This document shows, piece after piece, positions 1 through 6,281 of a stretch of 9,898 nucleotides of DNA (position 1 is the first letter of the stretch; each line of letters begins with the position of its first letter). The notes below the pieces were generated by a model. It saw only the letters and a list, made by a program, of their open reading frames with translations. It had not been told where the DNA came from and ran no database searches. The DNA lies in the NCBI GenBank assembly GCA_013331015.1, contig DUHF01000313.1, forward strand, positions 1 through 9,898, written 5' to 3'. Position numbers and translations under genes: made by a program. Source of the DNA: Methanoregula sp. Its GTDB lineage: Archaea > Halobacteriota > Methanomicrobia > Methanomicrobiales > Methanospirillaceae.

Positions 1-119
1 CCCACCCGTTCTACTTTGCAACGCAGTTCCACCCGGAGTTCAAATCGAGGCCGACAAAACCGTCTCCGCCGTACCTCGGGTTTGTTGAGGCGTGCAGGGC
101 AAACAAGCGGACAAAATAG
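1..119 (+). CDS. pyrG: CTP synthase, C-terminal end (partial)
   Basis: Only the last 38 codons are present, read from base 3 to the TAG at 117-119. They carry the FATQFHPEFKSRP motif that closes the class I glutamine amidotransferase domain of CTP synthase: the His and Glu of HPE are the second and third members of the Cys-His-Glu triad that frees ammonia from glutamine. The following KPSPPYLGFV stretch is typical of CTP synthase and not of GMP synthase or carbamoyl-phosphate synthase glutaminases. The enzyme converts UTP to CTP with ATP and glutamine in the cytoplasm. The next gene, guaAb, begins 40 nt downstream on the same strand, so the two nucleotide genes may share a transcript. The fragment is short, but the motif is diagnostic. 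Confidence 0.9.
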   Translation, partial: HPFYFATQFHPEFKSRPTKPSPPYLGFVEACRANKRTK

Positions 120-159
120 GAATCGATGGGGAAGATAAACCAACCGAACGGAGAACAGC

Positions 160-1077
160 ATGGTCAATCCTGAAAAGTTCATAGAAAAAGCAATCGATGA
201 GATCAAGACAGCAGCCGGCAGCAACAAGGTGGTCATGGCCTTGTCCGGGGGTGTTGACAGTTCGGTCTGTGCAGCCCTTGCAGCCCGGGCAATCGGGGAT
301 AACCTGATCCCGATCTATATCGATACCGGGCTGATGCGGAAAGGGGAGACGGAACGGATCCAGCAGGTCTTTTCCGATATCCATCTCGATATCGTGCACG
401 CCGAAGACGAGTTCCTCGGGTCGCTTAAGGGTATTTGCGATCCCGAGGCAAAACGTAAGGCGGTTGGCGAGCGGTTCATCCGCGTCTTTGAGCGGGAAGC
501 CCGGACCCAGGGAGCAAAATGCCTCCTGCAGGGGACGATTTATCCCGACATCATCGAGAGCCAGGGCGGGATCAAGAGCCACCATAATGTCGGGGGCATG
601 CCGCTCAACATGGAGTTCACGAGTATCATCGAGCCGGTACGCGATCTGTACAAGGACGAGGTTCGGGACGTTGCCGGTGCACTCGGGCTCCCAAAGGAGA
701 TCCAGCACCGGATGCCGTTTCCGGGCCCCGGGCTCTCGGTGCGGGTCATCGGGGAAGTGACAAAAGAGAAGATCGCCATTGTCCGGGAAGCCAACTGGAT
801 CGTTGAGGACGAACTTGTCGAGAAGTACCGCCCGTGGCAGTGCTTTGCGGCTCTCATCGGCCTTGGCACCGGTGTCAAGGGGGACAACCGGATCCACGGG
901 TGGATCGTTGCCGTGAGAGCAGTAAACTCAAGGGATGCGATGACTGCCGATCCCATCAACATCCCGTTCGAGCACCTGGTAAGAATCGGGTCGAGAATTA
1001 CCGCAGACATCCCGAGTGTTGCCCGGGTTGTCTATGATGTTACGGCCAAACCGCCGGCAACGATCGAATACGAGTAA
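160..1077 (+). CDS. guaAb: GMP synthase [glutamine-hydrolysing] subunit B (ATP pyrophosphatase subunit)
   Basis: This 305-residue protein matches the full length of the archaeal stand-alone synthetase subunit. It adenylates XMP and aminates it to GMP, using ammonia from a separate glutaminase subunit (GuaAa). The PP-loop SGGVDSS lies at residues 29-35. QGTIYPDIIES is at 124-134, RMPFPGPGLSVRVIGEV at 184-200 and GLGTGVKGDNR at 234-244. The protein ends in VYDVTAKPPATIEYE (291-305), the usual C-terminus of the GMP synthetase dimerisation domain. The ATG has a GGAG sequence about 6 nt upstream. The glutaminase partner is not adjacent: the preceding gene is pyrG, so GuaAa must be encoded elsewhere. 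argD follows after 23 nt. Confidence 0.96.
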   Translation: MVNPEKFIEKAIDEIKTAAGSNKVVMALSGGVDSSVCAALAARAIGDNLIPIYIDTGLMRKGETERIQQVFSDIHLDIVHAEDEFLGSLKGICDPEAKRKAVGERFIRVFEREARTQGAKCLLQGTIYPDIIESQGGIKSHHNVGGMPLNMEFTSIIEPVRDLYKDEVRDVAGALGLPKEIQHRMPFPGPGLSVRVIGEVTKEKIAIVREANWIVEDELVEKYRPWQCFAALIGLGTGVKGDNRIHGWIVAVRAVNSRDAMTADPINIPFEHLVRIGSRITADIPSVARVVYDVTAKPPATIEYE

Positions 1078-1090
1078 GAAATTAAAAAAA

Positions 1091-1095
1091 GTGAT
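1091..1095 (+). promoter_or_regulatory. Ribosome binding site of argD (GTGAT)
   Basis: GTGAT sits 5 nt upstream of the argD ATG at 1101. It matches the GGAGGTGATC ribosome-binding consensus, complementary to the 16S rRNA 3' end of methanogens. It supports the chosen start and lies in the 23-nt gap after guaAb. The A-rich stretch just before it is too close to the start codon to be its promoter, so argD is probably read through from upstream. Confidence 0.5.
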
Positions 1096-1100
1096 ACATC

Positions 1101-2231
1101 ATGGAAAAAACAAGCCAGTTCAAACAACTCGACGAACAATACTACATGCCCGCCTTCTCCCGCGATATGGCCATCGTGAAGGGCAAGGGCTCAAAGGTCT
1201 GGGATGCAGAAGGCAGGGAATACCTTGACTGCGTTGCCGGCATCGCTGTCTGCAGCACCGGCCACTGCCACCCTGCGGTGGTCAAAGCGCTCTGCGACCA
1301 GGCGCACGAGCTCATCCACTGCTCGAACCTCTATTATATCCCGCACCAGGGAGATCTTGCCAAAAAGCTGGTTGAGGTTACCGGCATGCACAAGGCCTTC
1401 TTCTCAAACTCCGGGGCGGAGGCAACCGACGGGGCACTCAAGCTCGCCCGGGTCCGGACCGGAAAGAAGAAATTTGTCGCCTTCACGCACGGGTTCCACG
1501 GTCGTACCGTAGGCTCCCTTGCCGTGACCCACAAGCCTGCAATCCGCGAGCCGTTCGAGCCGCTCGGTATCCCGTCATCGTTTGTCGAATACGGTGACCT
1601 TGACGGGCTCAAAAAGGCCGTGGACAACGATACTGCCGGGGTCATAGTCGAACCCATCCAGGGGGAGGCTGGCGTCATCATCCCCCCCGACAGTTTCCTT
1701 GAGGGGATCCGCGATGTCTGCGACACGTCAGGCGCGCTCATGATTGTGGACGAGGTGCAGACCGGTATGGGCCGGACCGGAAAATGGCTTGCCATCCAGC
1801 ACACGAAGGTGAAGCCGGATATCGTCACCTTGGCCAAGGGTATTGCGAGCGGGTTCCCCATGGGTGCCCTTGTTGCCCGCGAAGGCCTCGAATTTAAAAA
1901 GAGCGAGCACGGCAGCACGTTCGCCGGTGGGCCGCTTGCCTGCGCAACCGCTCTTGCCACGCTTAAGGTTATTGAGGAAGTCCTTCCCTCGGTTGCCGCA
2001 AAAGGCGAGCGGTTCAAAGCCGGGCTCGCAAAATACAACCCGCGTGTCCGGGGGCTGATGATCGGTCTTACCGTCGGGGACAAATGCCCTGATATCCAGA
2101 AGAAGTGCGCAGAAGCAGGCCTCATCGTCAACTGTGCTGCGGACGGGAACCTCCGGCTTGTCCCGCCGCTCACCATTGCTGATACCGAGATCGATTTCGC
2201 CGTGAAGGTTCTCAATGGAATCATTGGTTAG
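1101..2231 (+). CDS. argD: Acetylornithine aminotransferase (class III PLP aminotransferase)
   Basis: This 376-residue class III aminotransferase is of normal ArgD length. It interconverts N-acetylglutamate semialdehyde and N-acetylornithine with glutamate/2-oxoglutarate in arginine synthesis. In many prokaryotes the same enzyme also serves lysine synthesis as a succinyldiaminopimelate aminotransferase. Visible features are YLDCVAGIAV (41-50), FSNSGAEATDGALKLAR (101-117, PLP phosphate contacts), FHGRTVGSL (132-140), DEVQTGMGRTGK (217-228, with the Asp that pairs with the pyridine nitrogen) and the PLP Schiff-base lysine K246 in TLAKGIASG. GSTFAGGPLAC (271-281) and the C-terminal RLVPPLTIADTEID also fit ArgD. 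Related GABA or ornithine aminotransferases are usually longer. The 3' end overlaps hisC by 17 nt, which suggests translational coupling. Confidence 0.93.
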   Translation: MEKTSQFKQLDEQYYMPAFSRDMAIVKGKGSKVWDAEGREYLDCVAGIAVCSTGHCHPAVVKALCDQAHELIHCSNLYYIPHQGDLAKKLVEVTGMHKAFFSNSGAEATDGALKLARVRTGKKKFVAFTHGFHGRTVGSLAVTHKPAIREPFEPLGIPSSFVEYGDLDGLKKAVDNDTAGVIVEPIQGEAGVIIPPDSFLEGIRDVCDTSGALMIVDEVQTGMGRTGKWLAIQHTKVKPDIVTLAKGIASGFPMGALVAREGLEFKKSEHGSTFAGGPLACATALATLKVIEEVLPSVAAKGERFKAGLAKYNPRVRGLMIGLTVGDKCPDIQKKCAEAGLIVNCAADGNLRLVPPLTIADTEIDFAVKVLNGIIG

Positions 2232-3273
2232 ATCCTGCTACAAGAAGCAGAGCGGGTATGCGTTTGCCCGGAAGGCAGAGGATATCGCCCGCGAGTACGG
2301 CATCAGCCGTATCGCCCGGCTGGCAAGCAACGAGAACCCCGAAGCCCTCTCCCCCGCAGCCTTAAAAGCAGCAGAAGAGGCGTTACGGACGGTAAACCGG
2401 TACCCGGATGAGAAGGCAAACCTCCTTATGAGCGCCCTCCGGGCCCGCTATGCGCACGAACATTTCGTGACCGGTGTCGGGATGGACGGCGTCATCGAGA
2501 CCATCTTCAGAACGCTTGTTGAGCCGGGCGAGAAGGTGGCCATCTCAACCCCCACCTTCTCCTTCTATGCCCTCGCCGCCATGGGGCAGGGGGCAGAGGT
2601 TGTTGCGGTTCCCCGGGAAGCAGACTTCTCGGTTGATCCAAAGAAGCTGATCCGGGCAGCAAAGGATGCGAAAGTCACGGTTCTCTGCTCGCCCAACAAC
2701 CCTACCGGCAACGCGACCGGCATCGACGATGTCAGGGAGATCCTTGAGGGGATCGAAGGGCTACTCTTCCTTGACAATGCCTACGTGGAGTTCTCGGAGA
2801 TCGATTATCTCCCGCTCATGAAGAAGCACGAGAACCTTGTCCTTGGCCGGACCATGTCGAAAGTGTACTCCCTTGCCGGGCTCCGGGTCGGCTATGCCTT
2901 CACTCCCCGGTGGCTCCCGCCCTGGTACAACCGGGCCGGCACCCCGTTTGCCGTCAATTCGGTTTCAATGGCCGCCGCCGCCGCTGCCCTCGCGGATAAC
3001 GATCATGCGGAGCGGTACATTTTGCAGGTGAGACGCTGGCGGAAGCGGTTTATGGACGAGATAAAATATCCGGTCCTCCCCTCGGATGCCAACTTCGTGA
3101 TGATCGATGTCTCGCCCCATACAAGCGACGAGATGGTTGGCGAACTTGCCCGGAAGGGTGTGGTTGTCCGGTCCTGCCGGAGTTTTGCGGGGCTTCCTGA
3201 TCACTACATCCGGGCCAATGTCGGCGAGGACTGGGAGAACGAGCAGTTCATTTTGGGGATCAACGCGGTATGA
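2215..3273 (+). CDS. hisC: Histidinol-phosphate aminotransferase (class I/II PLP aminotransferase)
   Basis: This 352-residue fold-type I aminotransferase is of HisC length. It moves the amino group from glutamate to imidazole-acetol phosphate in histidine synthesis. The N-terminus (GYAFARKAEDIAREYGISR, then RLASNENPEALSP) follows the archaeal HisC pattern. CSPNNPTGN is at 158-166, LDNAYVEF (186-193) carries the PLP-contacting Asp187 and Tyr190, and RTMSKVYSLAGLRVGYAF (212-229) carries the PLP lysine K216. Arg333 in YIRANVGE is the substrate-carboxylate arginine. The usual GPSP after SNENP reads EALSP here, a mild deviation. The main alternative is the paralogous threonine-phosphate decarboxylase (CobD), judged less likely from the N-terminus. 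The start lies within the last codons of argD, and the stop overlaps the next ATG by 4 nt. Confidence 0.87.
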   Translation: MESLVRSCYKKQSGYAFARKAEDIAREYGISRIARLASNENPEALSPAALKAAEEALRTVNRYPDEKANLLMSALRARYAHEHFVTGVGMDGVIETIFRTLVEPGEKVAISTPTFSFYALAAMGQGAEVVAVPREADFSVDPKKLIRAAKDAKVTVLCSPNNPTGNATGIDDVREILEGIEGLLFLDNAYVEFSEIDYLPLMKKHENLVLGRTMSKVYSLAGLRVGYAFTPRWLPPWYNRAGTPFAVNSVSMAAAAAALADNDHAERYILQVRRWRKRFMDEIKYPVLPSDANFVMIDVSPHTSDEMVGELARKGVVVRSCRSFAGLPDHYIRANVGEDWENEQFILGINAV

Positions 3274-3779
3274 TGTGCGGTATCACCGGGACACCGGGAA
3301 CAGGAAAGTCGATGATCGGCGAGGAACTGGCCCGCCGCGGCTACACGGTCGTCCACCAGGCCATGACCGTCGGCCCCTATGTTACCGGTGACGATGAGGA
3401 GCGGGACGTGCAGGTCATCGATGTTGACCGCTGGGCAGACGAATTCCGGCCCGTTGACGGGTTTGTTGAAGGCCACATGGCCCACTACCTCCCGTGCGAC
3501 AGGATCGTGGTGCTCCGGTGCCGCCCGGACGAGCTGAAGACACGGCTCGCCCAGCGGAAGTACCGGGCCTCGAAGATCAAGGAGAATGCAGAGGCAGAAG
3601 CGCTCGATGTCTGCCTGATCGAAACAGTGGAGGAGTTCGACTCCCCCCAGATCTTTGAACTGGACACCACCGGCCGTGATGCAGCCTGGTGTGCCGACAA
3701 AATTGAAGGATTCTTCAAAGGCGAACTTGCCGCCGACTTCGGTCATATCGACTGGTCGGCTTTCCTTGAGGTGAACTGA
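3270..3779 (+). CDS. AK6/Fap7-type adenylate kinase-like NTPase
   Basis: This 169-residue P-loop protein starts almost directly with Walker A, GTPGTGKS (residues 7-14, catalytic Lys13). The short NMP-binding region includes HYLPCD (72-77). The LID-like stretch with QRKYRASKIKENAEAEALDV (95-114) is characteristic of the AK6/Fap7/hCINAP family. Members have adenylate kinase or ATPase activity and, in eukaryotes and some archaea, act in maturation of the small ribosomal subunit with protein uS11. The start is ATGATG: the first ATG overlaps the hisC stop as ATGA and the second is equally possible. A GGGGATC sequence just upstream could serve as ribosome binding site. In haloarchaea and methanogens this gene is, from memory, often placed between hisC and a phosphatidyltransferase gene, as here. 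Confidence 0.83.
   Translation: MMCGITGTPGTGKSMIGEELARRGYTVVHQAMTVGPYVTGDDEERDVQVIDVDRWADEFRPVDGFVEGHMAHYLPCDRIVVLRCRPDELKTRLAQRKYRASKIKENAEAEALDVCLIETVEEFDSPQIFELDTTGRDAAWCADKIEGFFKGELAADFGHIDWSAFLEVN
3768..3774 (+). promoter_or_regulatory. Strong ribosome binding site of the phosphatidyltransferase gene (GAGGTGA)
   Basis: GAGGTGA lies 7 nt before the ATG at 3782, inside the last codons of the AK6-like gene. It is one of the best matches to the consensus in the window and fixes the start of the downstream gene, which would be translated efficiently from the shared message. Confidence 0.6.
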
Positions 3780-3781
3780 CC

Positions 3782-4378
3782 ATGACGCTCGACCAGTACC
3801 GTTCCCATGTCAAGGTATACTTTGACCCGCTTGTTTCGATTGCAATCAAATGCCGGCTCACCCCGAACTTCTTCACCATTGCAGCCCTGGTTGCATCCGC
3901 CGCAGCCGGGGTGCTTTTCTGGCAGAATCTGCTCCTTTGGGGTGTCATTGCCGTTGCCCTCAATGCCTTCTGCGATGCCATGGACGGGGCGGTTGCCCGG
4001 GAGATGAAGATCCAGAGCAAGCGGGGCGACTTCCTCGACCATGCGGTGGACCGGTACGCGGACATCTTCATCATCTGCGGTCTTTTCGCCGGCGGGATGG
4101 TCCCGTGGCCGATCGGCGTCTTTGCCCTCACCGGTGTCCTGATGTCCTCCTACCTCGGCACACAGGCGCAGGCGGTGGGCGTTGGCCGGTATTATGGCGG
4201 GCTTCTCGGGCGGGCTGACCGGCTCGTCCTGATCATGCTGGTTGGCATCATCGATCTTCTCTTCCCGATGAGCTGGCTCGGACTCACCTGGATCGGCTGG
4301 ATGCTCGTCCTCTTTGGGGTATTCGGGCACTACACGGCGTTCCAGCGGTTCGCGTACGTGTGGGCGAAGGTGGAGTGA
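3782..4378 (+). CDS. CDP-alcohol phosphatidyltransferase, probably archaetidylinositol phosphate synthase
   Basis: This 198-residue integral membrane protein has the complete CDP-alcohol phosphotransferase signature D-x2-DG-x2-AR-x8-G-x3-D-x3-D at residues 65-90: D65, D68, G69, A72, R73, G82, D86 and D90. These residues bind two metal ions and the CDP-lipid. LTPNFFT (27-33) precedes the first hydrophobic segment, and further segments lie near 31-62, 92-118, 124-145 and 150-185. In archaea, enzymes of this size and signature join CDP-archaeol to L-myo-inositol 1-phosphate, giving archaetidylinositol phosphate. Substrate choice cannot be proven from sequence: glycerol phosphate or serine acceptors remain possible. 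The gene begins 2 nt after the AK6-like gene and is the last of the operon. Family call is near certain, exact substrate moderate. Confidence 0.85.
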   Translation: MTLDQYRSHVKVYFDPLVSIAIKCRLTPNFFTIAALVASAAAGVLFWQNLLLWGVIAVALNAFCDAMDGAVAREMKIQSKRGDFLDHAVDRYADIFIICGLFAGGMVPWPIGVFALTGVLMSSYLGTQAQAVGVGRYYGGLLGRADRLVLIMLVGIIDLLFPMSWLGLTWIGWMLVLFGVFGHYTAFQRFAYVWAKVE

Positions 4379-4390
4379 TTTTTTTTGTTC
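4376..4390 (+). terminator. T-tract terminator at the end of the + strand operon
   Basis: The stop codon at 4376-4378 is followed immediately by eight T residues (4379-4386), then GTTC. A T-rich tract right after the last gene is enough for transcription termination in many euryarchaea. No strong hairpin precedes it; the structured element lies downstream at 4391-4446. Confidence 0.55.
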
Positions 4391-4446
4391 CGGTGACCCT
4401 ATCCAGAAAATACTGATGGGGGTCTCAACCCCCATCCTGGTCACTG
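4391..4446. repeat. Nested hairpin in the convergent intergenic region
   Basis: Inner stem: GATGGGGGT (4415-4423) and ACCCCCATC (4428-4436), a perfect 9-bp inverted repeat with loop CTCA. Outer stem: CGGTGACC (4391-4398) pairs with GGTCACTG (4439-4446), eight pairs including one G-U as read on the + strand. A one-sided loop (4399-4414) separates the stems. The element sits just past the T8 tract and before the minus-strand terminator. It could be a bidirectional transcription stop, a stabilising 3' end of the operon message, or a small RNA. Confidence 0.6.
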
Positions 4447-4536
4447 AGTTGTGAGGTAAACCAATAATTGCGAACTCACTCAAAGAAGGATGGGCAAAAA
4501 TTACCTAATCACCACTTCTTCCAATCCATTATCGGG

Positions 4537-4562
4537 TCAAAAAATTTCAGCATCCTGAAATT
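4537..4562 (-). terminator. Hairpin plus U-tract terminator of the membrane-AlbA_2 gene
   Basis: On the minus strand, AATTTCAG (4562-4555), loop GATG, and CTGAAATT (4550-4543) form a perfect 8-bp stem. It runs straight into a T-rich tract (4547-4538 read on minus). It begins about 24 nt after the stop codon at 4586. The layout is that of a bacterial intrinsic terminator and would act on the minus-strand message. Confidence 0.6.
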
Positions 4563-4585
4563 CTTAAGTAAAACCCCCCTTTCCC

Positions 4586-5542
4586 TTATCCCTGCCGGGC
4601 AAACCGTTCCAGGATATAGTCCGAGAGTGCTTTTCCCGCAATGGGCCGGGTCGAGGCATCGGTCCGGATAAAGAAGATCTCTTCATTGCCGGCATTCACA
4701 AAGACCGGTTTATCCGCCGGGGAGATGTGGATATGGCAGATCGTCTTTCCCGATACGATGGGAAACGAGAGGTGGAGGTACCTGCCTGCCACATCAAAGA
4801 TCTCCGGCAGGAATTTACGGACAATGGATTCGATGATCATGCGCCGGTACCCGTCCGGGTTCCGGTTTTCGGAGTGCATCTTCTGGTAATCCTCCTCAAG
4901 TCCTGCGATCCGGATACTGTTTTCGATGCGGTTCTCATCGATCCCGATCAGGAGATCGCCGCCTCCGGTATTGAGGAACCCGGCAATGGCCCGGGCAATG
5001 ATGAACTTCGAGGCATTGTTCCGGTATTTTCTCACGTCTCCCGAATTGCTTGCGGCGATCTCTTCATTGGTCAGGTCAGAGCTCCAGAGGCTTTTGAGCT
5101 TGAACTCGACATGGTTGTTCTCGCCTTCGCGGATGAGGGCCTGGACAATACCGGAATCATCCTCAAGGATTACGAACCTCCTGAGGCCCTGCCGCCGCAT
5201 GATGTACGCGGCAACAAGGGCAAGGGCCACAAAGAGGATCGCCTGGAAGGCGATACCCCCGAGGATGAACGGGTCGGGGACGATGAGGGGTGCCGTGATG
5301 GCAAGGTATGCAGCTGCACTGGCGAGGCCGGCCCAGATGCCCCGGTCAGGATAGAAGTAGGTAGCGTACAGGATCGGGAAGTAGAAGAGCTGGGGGATGA
5401 CCATCCCGTACCCTTCTCCTGCGGTCAGGAACATGATCCCGGCGATGGATGCGATGAGGCAGGCGATCACCCACCACCGGAGCCGGTCGGCCGGGGGGTT
5501 GGTGACCGGGACAGCGGAGGGGTAGCCGGAAGGGATGGTCAT
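4586..5542 (-). CDS. Membrane protein with a C-terminal Schlafen-type AlbA_2 domain
   Basis: The 318-residue protein has an N-terminal membrane domain with hydrophobic segments near 22-41, 47-64, 68-88 and 94-115. It is followed by a soluble domain from about 138 to 300. The soluble part shows the AlbA_2 (Schlafen AlbA_2, 'putative DNA-binding') pattern: ENNHVEFKLKS (141-151), AIAGFLNTGGGDLLIGIDEN (185-204), the IIESIVRKFLP helix (236-246) and the IFFIRTDASTRPI end (289-301). The membrane part (YFPILYATYFYPDRGIWAGL, 54-73) resembles input domains of Methanomicrobiales histidine kinases. Function is unknown. AlbA_2 proteins are nucleic-acid binding, and some relatives are nucleases; I infer a membrane-held sensor or effector. 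The ATG at 5542 is chosen because a TATA box lies 28 nt upstream; longer in-frame starts would run into tfuA. Confidence 0.78.
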   Translation of the reverse strand: MTIPSGYPSAVPVTNPPADRLRWWVIACLIASIAGIMFLTAGEGYGMVIPQLFYFPILYATYFYPDRGIWAGLASAAAYLAITAPLIVPDPFILGGIAFQAILFVALALVAAYIMRRQGLRRFVILEDDSGIVQALIREGENNHVEFKLKSLWSSDLTNEEIAASNSGDVRKYRNNASKFIIARAIAGFLNTGGGDLLIGIDENRIENSIRIAGLEEDYQKMHSENRNPDGYRRMIIESIVRKFLPEIFDVAGRYLHLSFPIVSGKTICHIHISPADKPVFVNAGNEEIFFIRTDASTRPIAGKALSDYILERFARQG

Positions 5543-5569
5543 GGATGATGAAGATTTTGTGCGGCGTGG

Positions 5570-5578
5570 TATAAAAAT
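5570..5578 (-). promoter_or_regulatory. TATA box of the membrane-AlbA_2 gene
   Basis: Read on the minus strand the sequence is ATTTTTATA, close to the archaeal TTTATATA consensus. Its 3' edge is 28 nt from the ATG at 5542, so transcription would start a few bases before the start codon and give a nearly leaderless message. It lies in the 70-nt gap after tfuA, which argues that this gene can be transcribed apart from ycaO-tfuA. Confidence 0.55.
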
Positions 5579-5612
5579 GGACGGCCCGGGTCGAACGGGG
5601 ACGGGCAGGTGT

Positions 5613-6281
5613 TCAGGTTCCTGTGCAAAAGGAGGGATCCGTGCTGATATGGGCAATATGGGTGAGCGCCAGTATTGCATCCTCCCGTTTCCGGTCAACC
5701 GCATGCAGTTTGGTAAACGCAAGGAACCCATCCCCGGTTGCCGGATCAAGGGCAGCGCCGGCCGCAGACACGATCCGCCCGTACGTCCGCTGGGGATAGA
5801 AGACCGATTGTGCGGCAGCGAGCAGGGCGACATGGTCCTTTAGGGATAGAACACCCTGACGTTCGGCCTCGCGGAGCGTGAACCGGATATTGATGAGCGG
5901 TTCTGAGAGGGAAAATCCTGTCTCGGGATCGAAGACGAGGGCTACTTCATCGTCAGAGATCAGTTCGCCGCTCTTGAACATCCGGTAGATCTCCCCGATA
6001 CCCATCATACCAAGAGTATCCATCTCGGCAGCCCGGAGGGCGCCCATGCTGGACGCGCCAATAACCTTCACCCCTTTCCTGATAGCAGCAAGGATCTCGC
6101 GATGGGCGACAGCCGATTCCTGGTGGAAGACCCCGTCGATCAGGCCGATGATCGTTGCCCCTTCCTCAACAGCCCGGAGGAGATCGCCCCGTTTGGCCGG
6201 CGGCCGGTACTCGGCGGGGAGGATCGCCTCTGCGGTCTCCCGCTCAAGACTGGGCCCGAGAAAGACGATGATCGTTTGCAT
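5613..6281 (-). CDS. tfuA: TfuA-related McrA-glycine thioamidation protein
   Basis: This 222-residue TfuA-like protein is of the length seen in methanogens. Motifs seen are VFLGPSL (6-12), AKRGDLLRAVEEGA (29-42), IGLIDGVFHQ (45-54), GASSMGALRAAEMD (75-88) and SDDEVAL (109-115), all typical of the TfuA core. With YcaO it converts the backbone amide of a conserved glycine in methyl-coenzyme M reductase subunit A to a thioamide. TfuA is thought to recruit or activate the sulfur donor or help YcaO. The start at 6281 has GGGTGA a few bases upstream, inside the ycaO coding region. The 38-nt overlap with ycaO implies translational coupling. The membrane-AlbA_2 gene follows after 70 nt. Confidence 0.93.
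   Translation of the reverse strand: MQTIIVFLGPSLERETAEAILPAEYRPPAKRGDLLRAVEEGATIIGLIDGVFHQESAVAHREILAAIRKGVKVIGASSMGALRAAEMDTLGMMGIGEIYRMFKSGELISDDEVALVFDPETGFSLSEPLINIRFTLREAERQGVLSLKDHVALLAAAQSVFYPQRTYGRIVSAAGAALDPATGDGFLAFTKLHAVDRKREDAILALTHIAHISTDPSFCTGT

Noticed and set aside
40..897. Long open frame on the minus strand (285 codons) opposite guaAb
   Set aside because: It lies antisense to a clearly conserved gene; its product has no recognisable motif and arises from the GC-rich codon pattern.
1334..2224. Long minus-strand open frame (296 codons) opposite argD
   Set aside because: Antisense shadow of a well-supported aminotransferase gene, with Ser/Pro/Arg-rich composition and no domain.
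3782..4378. Phosphatidylglycerophosphate synthase (pgsA) as specific name
   Set aside because: The signature is shared by all CDP-alcohol phosphatidyltransferases; an inositol-phosphate acceptor is more likely in archaea, so no gene symbol is given.
4411..4450. Possible C/D box guide RNA (TGATG and CTGA motifs around the nested hairpin)
   Set aside because: The C box does not fit RTGATGA, no C' or D' boxes are seen, and the perfect stem between the motifs is not the expected guide layout.
4727..5548. Plus-strand open frame (273 codons) opposite the membrane-AlbA_2 gene
   Set aside because: Composition is Asp/Gly/Arg-rich and unlike a folded protein; the minus-strand gene has domains, promoter and terminator.
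5586..5600. TCGAA-type sequence that could suggest a tRNA T-arm
   Set aside because: No acceptor, D or anticodon arms can be built around it; it lies in the short gap after tfuA.
5543..5833. N-terminal extension of the membrane-AlbA_2 protein to 415 residues
   Set aside because: The extension would overlap the tfuA 3' end, has low-complexity sequence, and includes the TATA box that fits a start at 5542.
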